From positions 1 to 37,583 of the forward strand of contig CANGJP010000018.1 of assembly GCA_947454465.1 (NCBI GenBank): a DNA stretch of 37,583 nt. The letters run 5' to 3'. Positions 1 through 8,382 of this stretch are shown here, one piece after another. How positions within the stretch are numbered: the first letter of the stretch is position 1; each line of letters opens with the position of its first letter. A program made the position numbers and the translations under genes. Origin of the DNA: Pseudomonadota bacterium (GTDB taxonomy: Bacteria; Pseudomonadota; Gammaproteobacteria; Steroidobacterales; Steroidobacteraceae). The notes beneath the pieces were generated by a model that ran no database searches, was not told the DNA's origin, and saw only the letters and a program-made list of their open reading frames with translations.

Positions 1-2887
1 AGTAGGACGGAATGGTCAGCGAGTTCAATTGATCCAACGTGAACACCACACCACTCGTCTTAGTGATCCACTGAGTCAATGCCAGCGATATATCGAGCTG
101 ACTCTGCACTTCTTGCAATGCCTGTTCGGCAAATTTAGGTACTGGTAAAAAAGCCTTACGAAGTGACTTAGGTAATGCACGCAGTACCTCTGTGATTCGT
201 TCTAAATGCCAACCTGGGACACACCAGCATAATTGTGAATAATTCAGCGACGTCAATAATGGCGTTGGCACTACGATTGTAACGCCATCATCCTCATCAG
301 CTGGATCAAATTTATAGCGTAATTGAAGTTGATTATCCCCTACCACCACGTGTTCTGGATAATTTTTAAGATCAAATGCACTCAAATCTGTCTGAGCAAT
401 ATCCTCAAGGGTCATTCTCAAACTTTGTAAAGCTAACCTTTGTTCACGCATCCAGCTCTTCAAGGCGGTGGTTGAATGAATATGTTCAGGAAGATGGCAC
501 AAATAAAAATCAACTTGACCTTGCTCAGTAATCAGCAAGTCTCTTCGCCTGATTTTAGCTTCCAGGGCTTCTACCTTTTTAATAATTGCCCGATTGTGAT
601 CGAGAAAATCAGATCTAAGATCAATATTCCCCTCTACCAAAGCATGACGAACAAACAGTTGACGCGCCTCCAACGGGGCCACACTGGCGTAATTTATACG
701 ACGACCGACTGACAGAACCAGGCCGTACAAAGATGTGTTTTGTAGCGCAGAGACAAAACCTCTCCTAGCCTCCCAAGTGGGCTCGCTGTAAGTTCGCTTA
801 AGCAAATGCGCCGCAACCGACTCAATCCATTCTGGCTCGATGGCTGCCACCATGCGGGCGTACATTCGATTGGTTTCGACCAAACTGGCAGCCACCACCC
901 ATTTAGGCGGTTTACTTGCCAGCGGGGTACCAGGCGCGATCACAAAGCGGGTGCTGCGAGCACCTAAATACTCTCGATTCACATCCAGCGTGCCGATACC
1001 CCCTAAAAAGCCACACAAAATCGCTTGGTGGAAGTCAGAAAAACTGGGATCCATCTGATTGGCTTTAAGACCAAGCTCATCAATGGCCTCACGCAACTGA
1101 CCATGCACCTCTTGCCATTCACGCATACGAATGAAAGATAAAAACTCCTCACGACACCACTTACGAAGCTGATTACCAGAGACGGTATCAATCATCTGGT
1201 GATAACGTTTCCATAGCGTAACCACGGTCATAAAATCAGAACGGGCATCCGCATAAGACGCGTGATGCTGGTCTGCTTTTTGTTGTGCTTCCTGGGGACG
1301 CTCACGCGGATCCTGAATAGAGAGGAAGGCAGCAACCACTAGCATCTCTCGCAAACAGTGATGCTGACCTGCAGCAATCAACATGCGTGCTAAACGCGGA
1401 TCCAGCGGCAATGTCGCAATTTGTTTTCCCAACCCCGTAATATGGCGATTAGCATCAACCGCCTTAAGCTCCTGCAATAATCGATAACCGTCATTGATAG
1501 CCTTGAGTTCTGGCGTATCCACAAATGGGAACGATAGCGGATCGGACAGACCCATCATGGCCAGTTTCAAAATAATACTAGCCTGGTTAGTTCGTAATAA
1601 CTCAGGAGCTGTAAATTCATCTCGCGATGCAAAGTCAACTTCATCATAGAGACGAATGCAGATCCCCTCTGCGACACGGCCACAGCGGCCTTTGCGTTGA
1701 TCGGCATTGGCTTTAGCTATTTTTTCAATAGGCAGCCGCTGTACTTTATTGCGTACGCTGTAACGACTAATACGAGCCAATCCAGAGTCAATAACATGGC
1801 GTATTCCCGGCACCGTTAAAGAAGTTTCAGCAACATTGGTGGCAAGCACAATGCGACGCCCCGTATGTTTTGAAAATATTTTCTCCTGATCGCCAACAGA
1901 TAAACGAGCATATAAAGGTAAAATTTCAGTGCTTTTCAAATGAGCGTCGTGCAGCACTTTGGCTGCTTCACGTATCTGCTTTTCACCTGGCAAAAACACC
2001 AATACATCGCCACCTAAGCCCGGCGCGCTGTGCTCTAATTCTTCGACTGCAGCCAATACACCTTCTGGCAAGGACAACTCAATTGACTCTTCATCATCTG
2101 AAATAAGTGGTCGATACCTAACTTCAACTGGATAACTTCGCCCCGAGACCTCGATAATGGGCGCACCACCAAAATAATCGGAAAACTTTTTTGGGTCGAT
2201 GGTGGCCGAAGTGATGATTAATTTAAGGTCGGGCCGACGTGATAAAACCTGCTTCATCATACCTAAGATCAAATCGATATTAAGGCTTCGCTCGTGCGCC
2301 TCATCGATGATGAGGGTATCGTAGCGTCGCAGATCACGATCGGCCTCCATCTCTCGCAATAAGATACCGTCGGTCATTAATTTGACTCTAGTTTGTGGTC
2401 CGGTGTGATCTGTGAATCTCACCTGATAACCCACTGTGGCGCCCACAACAGTTTCCAGCTCAGCTGCCAAGCGGTTGGCCAATGCCCTAGCTGCAATACG
2501 ACGTGGCTGGGTGTGACCGACCAAGCCATACAACCCCCTTCCCGCTTCAATACAAAGCTTGGGTAACTGCGTACTCTTACCTGAACCCGTAGCACCGCAT
2601 AAAATGAGGACTTGATGCGAAGCCAACGCAGTCAAAAATTCATCACGATGTGCCGTAATAGGTAACTCAGGGTCGTATTCAAATTTTAGCGGCACTGCAT
2701 GCAGGGCCTCTATCTGCGCAACAGATGCGTCAATCCGTTGTGCCAATTTATGCCAGGCTTCAGTGAAGTCACGCCCCGCAGCAGCATGAGAGCGAAGACG
2801 CTGCCACTCACGATCAAGCTTAGGTCGCTCAACGAATCTCGTCATCGCAATACGCACACGCAGTGCTGCGATTTCTTCTCGAGTCAT
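1..2887 (-). CDS. hrpA: ATP-dependent RNA helicase HrpA (3' end beyond window)
   Basis: DEAH-box RNA helicase of the HrpA family, which acts on RNA and ribosomes in the cytoplasm. The frame stays open from the ATG at 2887 to the window edge, giving 962 residues of a family that is usually about 1300. Visible motifs are Walker A GATGSGKST (residues 98-106), DEAH (195-198), the SAT motif in ITSATIDPKKF, TNVAETSLTVPG, and QRKGRCGRV (motif VI). The order and spacing match E. coli HrpA as I remember it, continuing into the C-terminal HrpA-specific part. The start codon lies four bases after the stop of the upstream sensor-kinase gene and has no convincing ribosome binding site, so translational coupling is likely. 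The C-terminus is cut off only by the window boundary; I see no sign that the gene is broken. Family certain; the biological role in this organism is not shown by the sequence. Confidence 0.95.
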   Translation of the reverse strand, partial: MTREEIAALRVRIAMTRFVERPKLDREWQRLRSHAAAGRDFTEAWHKLAQRIDASVAQIEALHAVPLKFEYDPELPITAHRDEFLTALASHQVLILCGATGSGKSTQLPKLCIEAGRGLYGLVGHTQPRRIAARALANRLAAELETVVGATVGYQVRFTDHTGPQTRVKLMTDGILLREMEADRDLRRYDTLIIDEAHERSLNIDLILGMMKQVLSRRPDLKLIITSATIDPKKFSDYFGGAPIIEVSGRSYPVEVRYRPLISDDEESIELSLPEGVLAAVEELEHSAPGLGGDVLVFLPGEKQIREAAKVLHDAHLKSTEILPLYARLSVGDQEKIFSKHTGRRIVLATNVAETSLTVPGIRHVIDSGLARISRYSVRNKVQRLPIEKIAKANADQRKGRCGRVAEGICIRLYDEVDFASRDEFTAPELLRTNQASIILKLAMMGLSDPLSFPFVDTPELKAINDGYRLLQELKAVDANRHITGLGKQIATLPLDPRLARMLIAAGQHHCLREMLVVAAFLSIQDPRERPQEAQQKADQHHASYADARSDFMTVVTLWKRYHQMIDTVSGNQLRKWCREEFLSFIRMREWQEVHGQLREAIDELGLKANQMDPSFSDFHQAILCGFLGGIGTLDVNREYLGARSTRFVIAPGTPLASKPPKWVVAASLVETNRMYARMVAAIEPEWIESVAAHLLKRTYSEPTWEARRGFVSALQNTSLYGLVLSVGRRINYASVAPLEARQLFVRHALVEGNIDLRSDFLDHNRAIIKKVEALEAKIRRRDLLITEQGQVDFYLCHLPEHIHSTTALKSWMREQRLALQSLRMTLEDIAQTDLSAFDLKNYPEHVVVGDNQLQLRYKFDPADEDDGVTIVVPTPLLTSLNYSQLCWCVPGWHLERITEVLRALPKSLRKAFLPVPKFAEQALQEVQSQLDISLALTQWITKTSGVVFTLDQLNSLTIPSY

Positions 2888-2891
2888 GATT

Positions 2892-4268
2892 TCAACAGCC
2901 CAGTAAGCGTACAGTCACGCACGCACCACCGAGTGGCGATTCACTCAATTCAATGCTGCCCCGATATATTTCAACTAACTCCCTGACTACTGACAACCCA
3001 ATCCCTTGACCCATGGAGCGCTCGTCCAGACGCATACCTCGCGCCAGTACCAATTCAAACTGCTCAAGTTTAATTCCAGGACCATCATCTTCAACCACAA
3101 TCATGATTCCTTGGCGACGCGCCTCGGTTATGGGCAGAAAATCAACTTTCACCTGGATGTTTTCTTTACAGTATTTATAAGCGTTATCAAGCAAATTTCC
3201 GATTAACTCCATTAAATCTGCTTTATCAGCAATAAACTCACAGCCACTAGAAACATGTATTTCAGCAGCAATATGACGATCAACATAAACTTTCTGCAAT
3301 GCATTATTTATTGACTGGGTAATCTCACGTAAATTAACCGGCGCAACACCTAGCGTTATCGCTGCCGATGCTGTTGCACGCTTCAGTTGATAACTAACAA
3401 TCTGATCCATACGTGCCACTTGCTCACTCATCTGACGAGACATTTCCGCCAACTCCAACCCCTGCGTCGACACCAAGCTGCGAATAACTGCCAACGGAGT
3501 TTTTAAGCTATGAGCCAAATTCCCCAATGTGTCTCGATAGCGGACCATACGTTGCCGCTCACTGCGAAGCAATGCATTCATATTTTCAGTGACACCCATC
3601 AACTCCCGTGGATAACCATCGCCCAGTTCAGATAATTTTCCTGACTCAATAGCATTAATTTCATTTTCAATTCGGCGCAATGGTTTCAATACACTTGGAA
3701 AAAAAACAGCAAATGCAATAATCAACAGCAGGCTGATTACTGCAAACCCGCCAAACAAACGAATACGAAATCCATTTAGTTGCTGATAGTACTGCTCCAT
3801 ACTTTCAGCAACGCTATACACAACATTCTGCTTGTGCCCGTCATCAAATTGCCATTCGATGGCTACACTTAAAGCCAGTACACGCGTGCCGCTTGACATG
3901 ACTCGTTCATCAAACTGCCGTAGACCGGGTTTAATATGAGTAACAAACTCTAATTCATCGCCCAATAGCGATGGCGACCTCCAAAATACCTCGCCGGATT
4001 GACTCGCCATCTGCCCATAAAGTCCCGAATTAGGACCTAGGTACCGACTGTCCAGCAATTGATTAGCTGCTTGCAAGCGTGAGCCATGCTCTTCTGCCGC
4101 CGCCATCAACACCAGAATTTGCACATCCAAACGGTCATTAATGGCTTGACGACTTGATTCACGGAATAACTGATCGAGAGCAAAAGATGTGACACCAAAG
4201 AAGATCACCAATAGCAAAGTGACAGTCACCAAGACACGGGTGATGAGTGAATTATTAAAATTGAACAT
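2892..4268 (-). CDS. PhoQ-type sensor histidine kinase
   Basis: Inner-membrane sensor kinase of 458 residues, partner of the response regulator just upstream. It has a first membrane segment at about residues 11-31, a periplasmic sensor region (about 33-168), a second membrane segment (about 170-192), a HAMP-like linker (LKPLRRIENEINAIESG), then a HisKA H-box NLAHSLKTPLAVIRS with the phospho-acceptor His253. The ATPase domain shows an N-box (IGNLLDNAYKYCK), G1 (DDGPGI) and G2 (GQGIGLSVVREL). The architecture is that of PhoQ-like kinases, which sense divalent cations, acid or cationic peptides in other bacteria; the signal here is unknown. The gap to the regulator gene is 127 bases and contains a hairpin. 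The stop codon lies four bases before the hrpA start. I leave the symbol empty because the PhoQ assignment is by resemblance of architecture and context. Confidence 0.92.
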   Translation of the reverse strand: MFNFNNSLITRVLVTVTLLLVIFFGVTSFALDQLFRESSRQAINDRLDVQILVLMAAAEEHGSRLQAANQLLDSRYLGPNSGLYGQMASQSGEVFWRSPSLLGDELEFVTHIKPGLRQFDERVMSSGTRVLALSVAIEWQFDDGHKQNVVYSVAESMEQYYQQLNGFRIRLFGGFAVISLLLIIAFAVFFPSVLKPLRRIENEINAIESGKLSELGDGYPRELMGVTENMNALLRSERQRMVRYRDTLGNLAHSLKTPLAVIRSLVSTQGLELAEMSRQMSEQVARMDQIVSYQLKRATASAAITLGVAPVNLREITQSINNALQKVYVDRHIAAEIHVSSGCEFIADKADLMELIGNLLDNAYKYCKENIQVKVDFLPITEARRQGIMIVVEDDGPGIKLEQFELVLARGMRLDERSMGQGIGLSVVRELVEIYRGSIELSESPLGGACVTVRLLGC

Positions 4269-4324
4269 GCCTAATTAAAAATATTTCAGCTTAAAACCAC
4301 ATTGAAACCACAGGCACGGTCATT

Positions 4325-4378
4325 CTATGCCGGTCATCGTTTCAGTGATTACCTGGTTAGGCAAATAATCACGCATAG
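4325..4378 (-). promoter_or_regulatory. Hairpin in the phoP-phoQ intercistronic RNA
   Basis: The gap between the regulator and kinase genes holds two nested, exact inverted repeats. GTGATT (4345-4350) pairs with AATCAC (4367-4372) around a 16-base loop, and CTATGC (4325-4330) pairs with GCATAG (4373-4378), which abuts the inner arm on one side and leaves a 14-base bulge on the other. In the minus-strand transcript this gives a 12-pair interrupted stem. No U-tract follows, so it is not an intrinsic terminator. It could be an mRNA processing or stability element that sets the kinase-to-regulator ratio, but this is inference. Confidence 0.4.
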
Positions 4379-4395
4379 CCTCGTCCAGATTAGTA

Positions 4396-5079
4396 CTATG
4401 CACTGCTTCTCTCTAGGGTGAATCGGTACCCTCTGCCACGCAACGTCTCTATCGGATGATAAGTCTCGTGAGGATCGAGTTTCCGACGTAATCGGCCAAT
4501 AAACACCTCGATCGTATTGCTTTCTCGGTCAAAATCTTGAGCATAGAGACGCTCAGTCAATTCTGTTTTTGAAATCACTTCTCCGGCACGATACATGAGG
4601 TGCTCTAAGACAAGGTATTCAAATCCGGTCAACTCAACCGGACTTCCTTCAACTGTGACACTTTGTTTTCGGGTATCTAAGGCAATCGGACCAGCCTGCA
4701 ATAATGATTGCGCCCATCCTGTGGACCGCCTTAGCAGCGCTTGTACACGTGCCAGCACCTCAGGAAAGTGAAAGGGTTTAACCACATAATCATCAGCACC
4801 AGCATCAAGCCCTTCTACTTTATCCTGCCACTGATCTCGGGCAGTCAGGATAAGAATTGGGTAAGCCTTGCCCTCTAGGCGCAACCTCTTAATGAGATCC
4901 AAACCAGATATTTTAGGCAACCCAAGGTCGATAATTGCAAGGTCCAGTGCGTATTCACGGCCACAAAACAGCCCCTCTTCACCATCGGCGGCACTGTCCA
5001 CATTAAATCCAGCAGCCGAGAGCTGCGTCACCAATGAACTTCTTAGCAAGGACTCATCTTCAACAATCAGGATTCTCAT
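4396..5079 (-). CDS. PhoP-type OmpR-family response regulator
   Basis: DNA-binding response regulator of 227 residues. The receiver domain (1 to about 116) has the acidic pair Glu7/Asp8, phospho-acceptor Asp51 (IIDLGLP), Thr79 and Lys101 (VVKPF). The C-terminal winged helix (about 130-222) has the OmpR/PhoB features LTGFEYLVLEHL, SNTIEVFIGRLRRKLD and the closing hairpin TLRGRGYRF. Phosphorylation by the downstream kinase should control binding to target promoters. The gene lies 45 bases after a PepSY-protein gene on the same strand, so the three are probably co-transcribed. The sequence resembles PhoP of PhoPQ systems more than other OmpR paralogues, but PhoP and QseB/PmrA-type regulators are alike and I cannot separate them rigorously by eye. 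Confidence 0.93.
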   Translation of the reverse strand: MRILIVEDESLLRSSLVTQLSAAGFNVDSAADGEEGLFCGREYALDLAIIDLGLPKISGLDLIKRLRLEGKAYPILILTARDQWQDKVEGLDAGADDYVVKPFHFPEVLARVQALLRRSTGWAQSLLQAGPIALDTRKQSVTVEGSPVELTGFEYLVLEHLMYRAGEVISKTELTERLYAQDFDRESNTIEVFIGRLRRKLDPHETYHPIETLRGRGYRFTLERSSA

Positions 5080-5124
5080 GGTTGCTATATCGTATTCTAT
5101 GACTGACTGTTTGCAATTGATGAC

Positions 5125-5571
5125 TTAGTTAAGCTCACCTGTCTGCGGATCCACATCAACAGTCCATACCTTGGACTTATCTGCGTTTATTAAGCGAATT
5201 CGATACAACAACTGCCCCGACTGCACTAGAGATTCAGTTTTAACTACGGTAGCGTTGAAACGCGATTGCAACATGGTAACCGCATCCTTGAGAGCTAATT
5301 TATTCGGTACATCAGAACGATTATTCCCTGCCGCAAGGGGCGGAGCCACAGGCGGATTCTGTCGATTAGGACGTTGTTCGGCCTGAGGGCCGATTTTTTG
5401 TGGAGGTTGTAAGTTACGTCCTGGCTTTACAGGATTTCCCGACCTAGCCGGCCCTACTACCGTAGATTTATTGGGAGGCGAACTAACCCGTTGCGCATAA
5501 GCATTAGCACTGAATATAAAAGATAAACAGAATAAAAGAGTCACAGCGGATTGGTTAAAGGAGCGCGTCAT
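5125..5571 (-). CDS. Secreted PepSY-domain protein
   Basis: A 148-residue exported protein. It has a Sec signal peptide (about 1-26, ending ANAYA), a Pro/Asn/Gln-rich low-complexity linker (about 28-85), and a C-terminal PepSY domain (about 90-148) with the usual pattern KDAVTMLQSRFNATVVKTE...YRIRLI...WTVDVDPQTGEL. PepSY proteins are thought to inhibit peptidases or bind peptides, and in many proteobacteria a small periplasmic PepSY protein is encoded next to an OmpR-type two-component system. It precedes the response-regulator gene by 45 bases on the same strand. A role as periplasmic modulator or reporter for the sensor kinase is inference from this context. Confidence 0.85.
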   Translation of the reverse strand: MTRSFNQSAVTLLFCLSFIFSANAYAQRVSSPPNKSTVVGPARSGNPVKPGRNLQPPQKIGPQAEQRPNRQNPPVAPPLAAGNNRSDVPNKLALKDAVTMLQSRFNATVVKTESLVQSGQLLYRIRLINADKSKVWTVDVDPQTGELN

Positions 5572-5627
5572 TTGTTATAGCGTGTATCTAAGAATGGCAG
5601 CACACCTAGTCATATTGGGAAATATGA

Positions 5628-6206
5628 TCACTGAACCACCTCAACTTCAATACCGACCTTCAATTTAATTTCATTACCTGGATCATATGCCATTACTGTA
5701 GCGTATTCACGCCCACGATAAACATAGGTCACACGATAACCCTCAACCCGTTCAATCCACGTCCTTGAGGGATACGACTCACAACGCTCAATAGAGCGTG
5801 TGTCAACGCGCCCACCACGAGCACTCACATCATTGCCCACCGAGGCACCGAGAACGGCACCTGCAACTGTGGCAAGACCATGAGACGAACCACTACCTAA
5901 TTGATGCCCAATGACTCCACCAATAATTGCACCCACTACGGTCGGCGTAGCGCTGCGCTGAATCACCACTTCCCGATCCTCGTGCCAGCATTCACGCTGA
6001 GGAGCAATGACACGAACACGAGTCATGATCGGATCTACATCAACCACAGGAGCATATTCAAACCTTATCACCGATTCTCGCTGTTCCTCACGATTCCAAC
6101 GCGTGTTAGGCGACTGCAAGGGGTGCGCCGTGGCAAAATCTGGACCCAGCAGACCTAAACTGATGATCACTTTCAGCCCTATAACTACACCCTGTTTAGC
6201 CATCAT
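5628..6206 (-). CDS. Envelope protein with glycine-zipper 2TM domain
   Basis: A 192-residue exported or membrane protein. The N-terminus is hydrophobic (about 6-26, a signal-like segment ending ATAHP). The middle holds a glycine zipper (about 90-127: VVGAIIGGVIGHQLG...VAGAVLGASVGND), the signature of the Rickettsia 17-kDa antigen/SlyB-like glycine-zipper family, whose members sit in the outer membrane or cell envelope. The C-terminal part is beta-rich (VTYVYRGREYATVMAYDPG). Cys77-like and Cys142-like residues flank the zipper and could form a disulfide. There is no lipobox. A GGAG sequence six bases before the ATG at 6206 supports this start. It is first in the minus-strand set leading to pepSY-phoP-phoQ-hrpA, with 56 bases to the next gene. 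Confidence 0.8.
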   Translation of the reverse strand: MMAKQGVVIGLKVIISLGLLGPDFATAHPLQSPNTRWNREEQRESVIRFEYAPVVDVDPIMTRVRVIAPQRECWHEDREVVIQRSATPTVVGAIIGGVIGHQLGSGSSHGLATVAGAVLGASVGNDVSARGGRVDTRSIERCESYPSRTWIERVEGYRVTYVYRGREYATVMAYDPGNEIKLKVGIEVEVVQ

Positions 6207-6252
6207 GAAAGTCTCCGCCTAGTTGGTGTTACATAAAAAGTTGGATTAAGCT

Positions 6253-6270
6253 TGAAACAGATTTTGAAAC
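6253..6270 (-). promoter_or_regulatory. Direct repeat upstream of the glycine-zipper gene
   Basis: TGAAAC occurs at 6253-6258 and again at 6265-6270, a 12-base period. On the gene's strand this is GTTTCA repeated, about 50 bases before the start codon and just upstream of a weak -10-like TATGTA. Direct hexamer repeats near -35 are the usual target of OmpR-family regulators, so it may be a site for the PhoP-type regulator encoded in the same set. The spacing is one base longer than the enterobacterial PhoP box. Confidence 0.2.
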
Positions 6271-6352
6271 GCCGTGAATGAACCATGCCTGAACAACGTA
6301 TTTTGCGTAGTGATAGATAAATAAATCAGCCATTTAGACATTCCAAAGAGAT

Positions 6353-6382
6353 TTGCTGCCAACCCCGCCAGCCCGCTAGAAT
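6353..6382 (+). promoter_or_regulatory. Candidate sigma-70 promoter of etfBA
   Basis: TTGCTG (6353-6358), an 18-base spacer and TAGAAT (6377-6382) lie about 70 bases before the etfB start. There is no other gene on this strand upstream within the window. Confidence 0.45.
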
Positions 6383-6451
6383 GCGCGCCCTGATTGACCC
6401 TGACCCAACCCAACCTACACTATCGTTTTTAGGTCAGGCATGGAGCATTGA

Positions 6452-7201
6452 GTGAGCAAAATCCTGGTTTGCATCAAACGGGTCGTTGATTACAACGTGC
6501 GCATTCGCGTCAAACCCGATAGCAGCGGTATCGTCACCGACGGCGTCAAGATGAGCATCAATCCCTTTGATGAGATTGCACTTGAAGAAGCCATTCGTCT
6601 TAAAGAACGCGGTATCGCTAATGAAGTCATCGTTGCTTCCATTGGTCCAACTGAAGCCCAACAACAACTGCGCATCGGTTTAGCCATGGGCGCTGATCGT
6701 GCCATCCATATTCAACACGATACGTCTATTGAACCACTCACTGCCGCCAGAGCCTTCTTAAAAATCGTCGAACAAGAATCGCCGTTATTAGTGATTACTG
6801 GTAAACAAGCAATTGATGACGACAATGCACAAACCGGCCAAATGCTTGCTGCACTATGGAATCGGCCTCAGGCTTGCTTTGCCTCCAAACTTGAGATCAA
6901 CGGCAATATCGCCCACGCCACTCGAGAAGTTGATGATGGCTTAGAAACGATTGAACTGGATTTACCCGCAGTAATCACGTGCGATCTTCGACTAAATGAA
7001 CCCCGCTATGTGAAATTGCCCGAAATCATGAAGGCCAAAAAGAAGCCTCTGGAATTATTTATGCTGAACGAAATGGGCATCACGCTAAATCAGCAATTCA
7101 AAACAGTGAAAGTCACTCCGCCCCCGGCGCGCCAAAAAGGCGTGCTCGTCAAAGATGCCAAAGAACTTGTCGAACTCCTAAAAATCAAAGGAGTGCTGTA
7201 A
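6452..7201 (+). CDS. etfB: Electron transfer flavoprotein beta subunit
   Basis: Beta subunit (249 residues) of the soluble heterodimeric electron transfer flavoprotein, which takes electrons from acyl-CoA and related dehydrogenases and passes them to ETF:quinone oxidoreductase. The N-terminus KILVCIKRVVDYNVRIRV, the segment NPFDEIALEEAIRLKE and the ETF-beta signature region LRLNEPRYVKLPEIMKAKKKP are all present, with the AMP-binding region GADRAIHI and DDDNAQTGQ. The start is GTG at 6452, supported by GGAG six bases upstream; an ATG at 6440 in the same frame is followed at once by a stop, so it can only make a three-codon peptide. The stop overlaps the etfA start (TAATG), so the subunits are translationally coupled. 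No dehydrogenase gene is adjacent. Confidence 0.95.
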   Translation: MSKILVCIKRVVDYNVRIRVKPDSSGIVTDGVKMSINPFDEIALEEAIRLKERGIANEVIVASIGPTEAQQQLRIGLAMGADRAIHIQHDTSIEPLTAARAFLKIVEQESPLLVITGKQAIDDDNAQTGQMLAALWNRPQACFASKLEINGNIAHATREVDDGLETIELDLPAVITCDLRLNEPRYVKLPEIMKAKKKPLELFMLNEMGITLNQQFKTVKVTPPPARQKGVLVKDAKELVELLKIKGVL

Positions 7202-8139
7202 TGACTCGCATTCTGATTATTGCTGAACATGCCCAAGGCAAGCTCAACCTCAGCACACGCAAAACAGTCAGCTGCGCTGCACAAATCGCCGACGCTGAAA
7301 TTGACATCGTGGTGTTTTCAAATGATGCACAGGAAATCGCTACTCAGGCTGCTCAACTGACCAGCGTAAGATGCGTACTTAAGGCCGAGCATCCTAATTT
7401 TGCTCACGCTTTAGCGGCCACTTACGCACCCGCTATCATTCAAATGGCAAGTAACTACAGCCATATCTTCGCGCCATCGACCACTTTCGGTAAGGATTTA
7501 ATGCCACGCGTTGCAGCCTTACTCGGCGTAGGTCAGATCAGTGATGTCATGGCGGTTGAAGGTAGCCATCGGTTCGTGCGCCCGATCTATGCAGGCAATG
7601 CAATGGTCACCTTAGATGCCGACCCACAACACAAATTGGTAGCTACCATACGCACCGCTTCATTCCAACCAGCTACAACCAATGGCAATGCGAGCATCGA
7701 ATCGGTCAGCATTTCTGCCACTCTACCTACTCACACTCGGTTTATCAGTCACAGTGAAGAACACAACGACCGCCCCGACTTACAAAGCGCCGCTCGAGTG
7801 GTCGCTGGGGGCCGCGCTTTAGGCAGCGCAGAAAACTTTAATCTGATTTATCAATTAGCAGATCAATTAGGCGCAGGCGTTGGTGCATCGCGTGCCGCTG
7901 TAGATGCAGGCTATGCAGCCAACGAGTTACAAGTTGGTCAGACCGGAAAAATAATTGCGCCTGATTTGTATATTGCCGTGGGCATTTCGGGTGCCATTCA
8001 GCACCTCACGGGTATCAAAGATGCGCGCACCATTGTCGCTATTAACAAAGATCCCGAAGCGCCTATTTTCGATGTGGCAGATATTGGCCTAGTTGGGGAT
8101 TTATTTACAGTGCTTCCAGAATTAGCCAAACATTTATAG
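7201..8139 (+). CDS. etfA: Electron transfer flavoprotein alpha subunit
   Basis: Alpha subunit (312 residues), which carries the redox-active FAD in its C-terminal domain. The conserved FAD domain runs from GGRALGSAENF (about residue 203) through GASRAAVDAGY, QVGQTGKIIAPDLYIAVGISGAIQHL and INKDPEAPIFDVADIGLVGD to the end. The N-terminal domain (about 1-190) is the usual variable alpha/beta fold. It starts on the last base of the etfB stop codon. Length is normal for the family. No obvious intrinsic terminator directly follows; the next 240 bases are non-coding. Confidence 0.96.
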   Translation: MTRILIIAEHAQGKLNLSTRKTVSCAAQIADAEIDIVVFSNDAQEIATQAAQLTSVRCVLKAEHPNFAHALAATYAPAIIQMASNYSHIFAPSTTFGKDLMPRVAALLGVGQISDVMAVEGSHRFVRPIYAGNAMVTLDADPQHKLVATIRTASFQPATTNGNASIESVSISATLPTHTRFISHSEEHNDRPDLQSAARVVAGGRALGSAENFNLIYQLADQLGAGVGASRAAVDAGYAANELQVGQTGKIIAPDLYIAVGISGAIQHLTGIKDARTIVAINKDPEAPIFDVADIGLVGDLFTVLPELAKHL

Positions 8140-8379
8140 AAAAGACTAAAGCCGTTCGAACTCTGACATCATCAAACAACCTTATAGAGAAGCCAGCCAT
8201 TCAGCATTGTGTGGTTAGGTACTTTGTGACACGACCCTATTGGTGGTCGCTATCTAGTTAACGGATGAGTTCTTTCCAATCTAGGCAATTCAGGTGACGC
8301 TCACCTGTTCACTGAAATTAGTTGCTGGACTGATCCACGCACAAGGGATCTAAAACAATCTAAGAAGTTGAATCAATAT
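8140..8379. other. Non-coding gap with a 7-bp palindrome
   Basis: No gene is visible here. The only structure I can support is CAGGTGA (8291-8297), CGC, TCACCTG (8301-8307), an exact inverted repeat with a three-base loop. No T-tract follows, so it is not a typical terminator. The segment separates the etf operon from the AT-rich accessory module. Confidence 0.4.
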
Positions 8380-8382
8380 TTG

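Noticed and set aside
6440-6451. Three-codon ATG frame ending just before the etfB GTG as a regulatory upstream ORF
   Set aside because: The ribosome binding site fits the GTG and a three-codon frame of this kind is expected by chance.
8150-8165. GTTCGAACT resembling a tRNA T-arm after etfA
   Set aside because: The sequence before it is etfA coding region and no cloverleaf or acceptor stem can be built; a lone T-arm match is chance.
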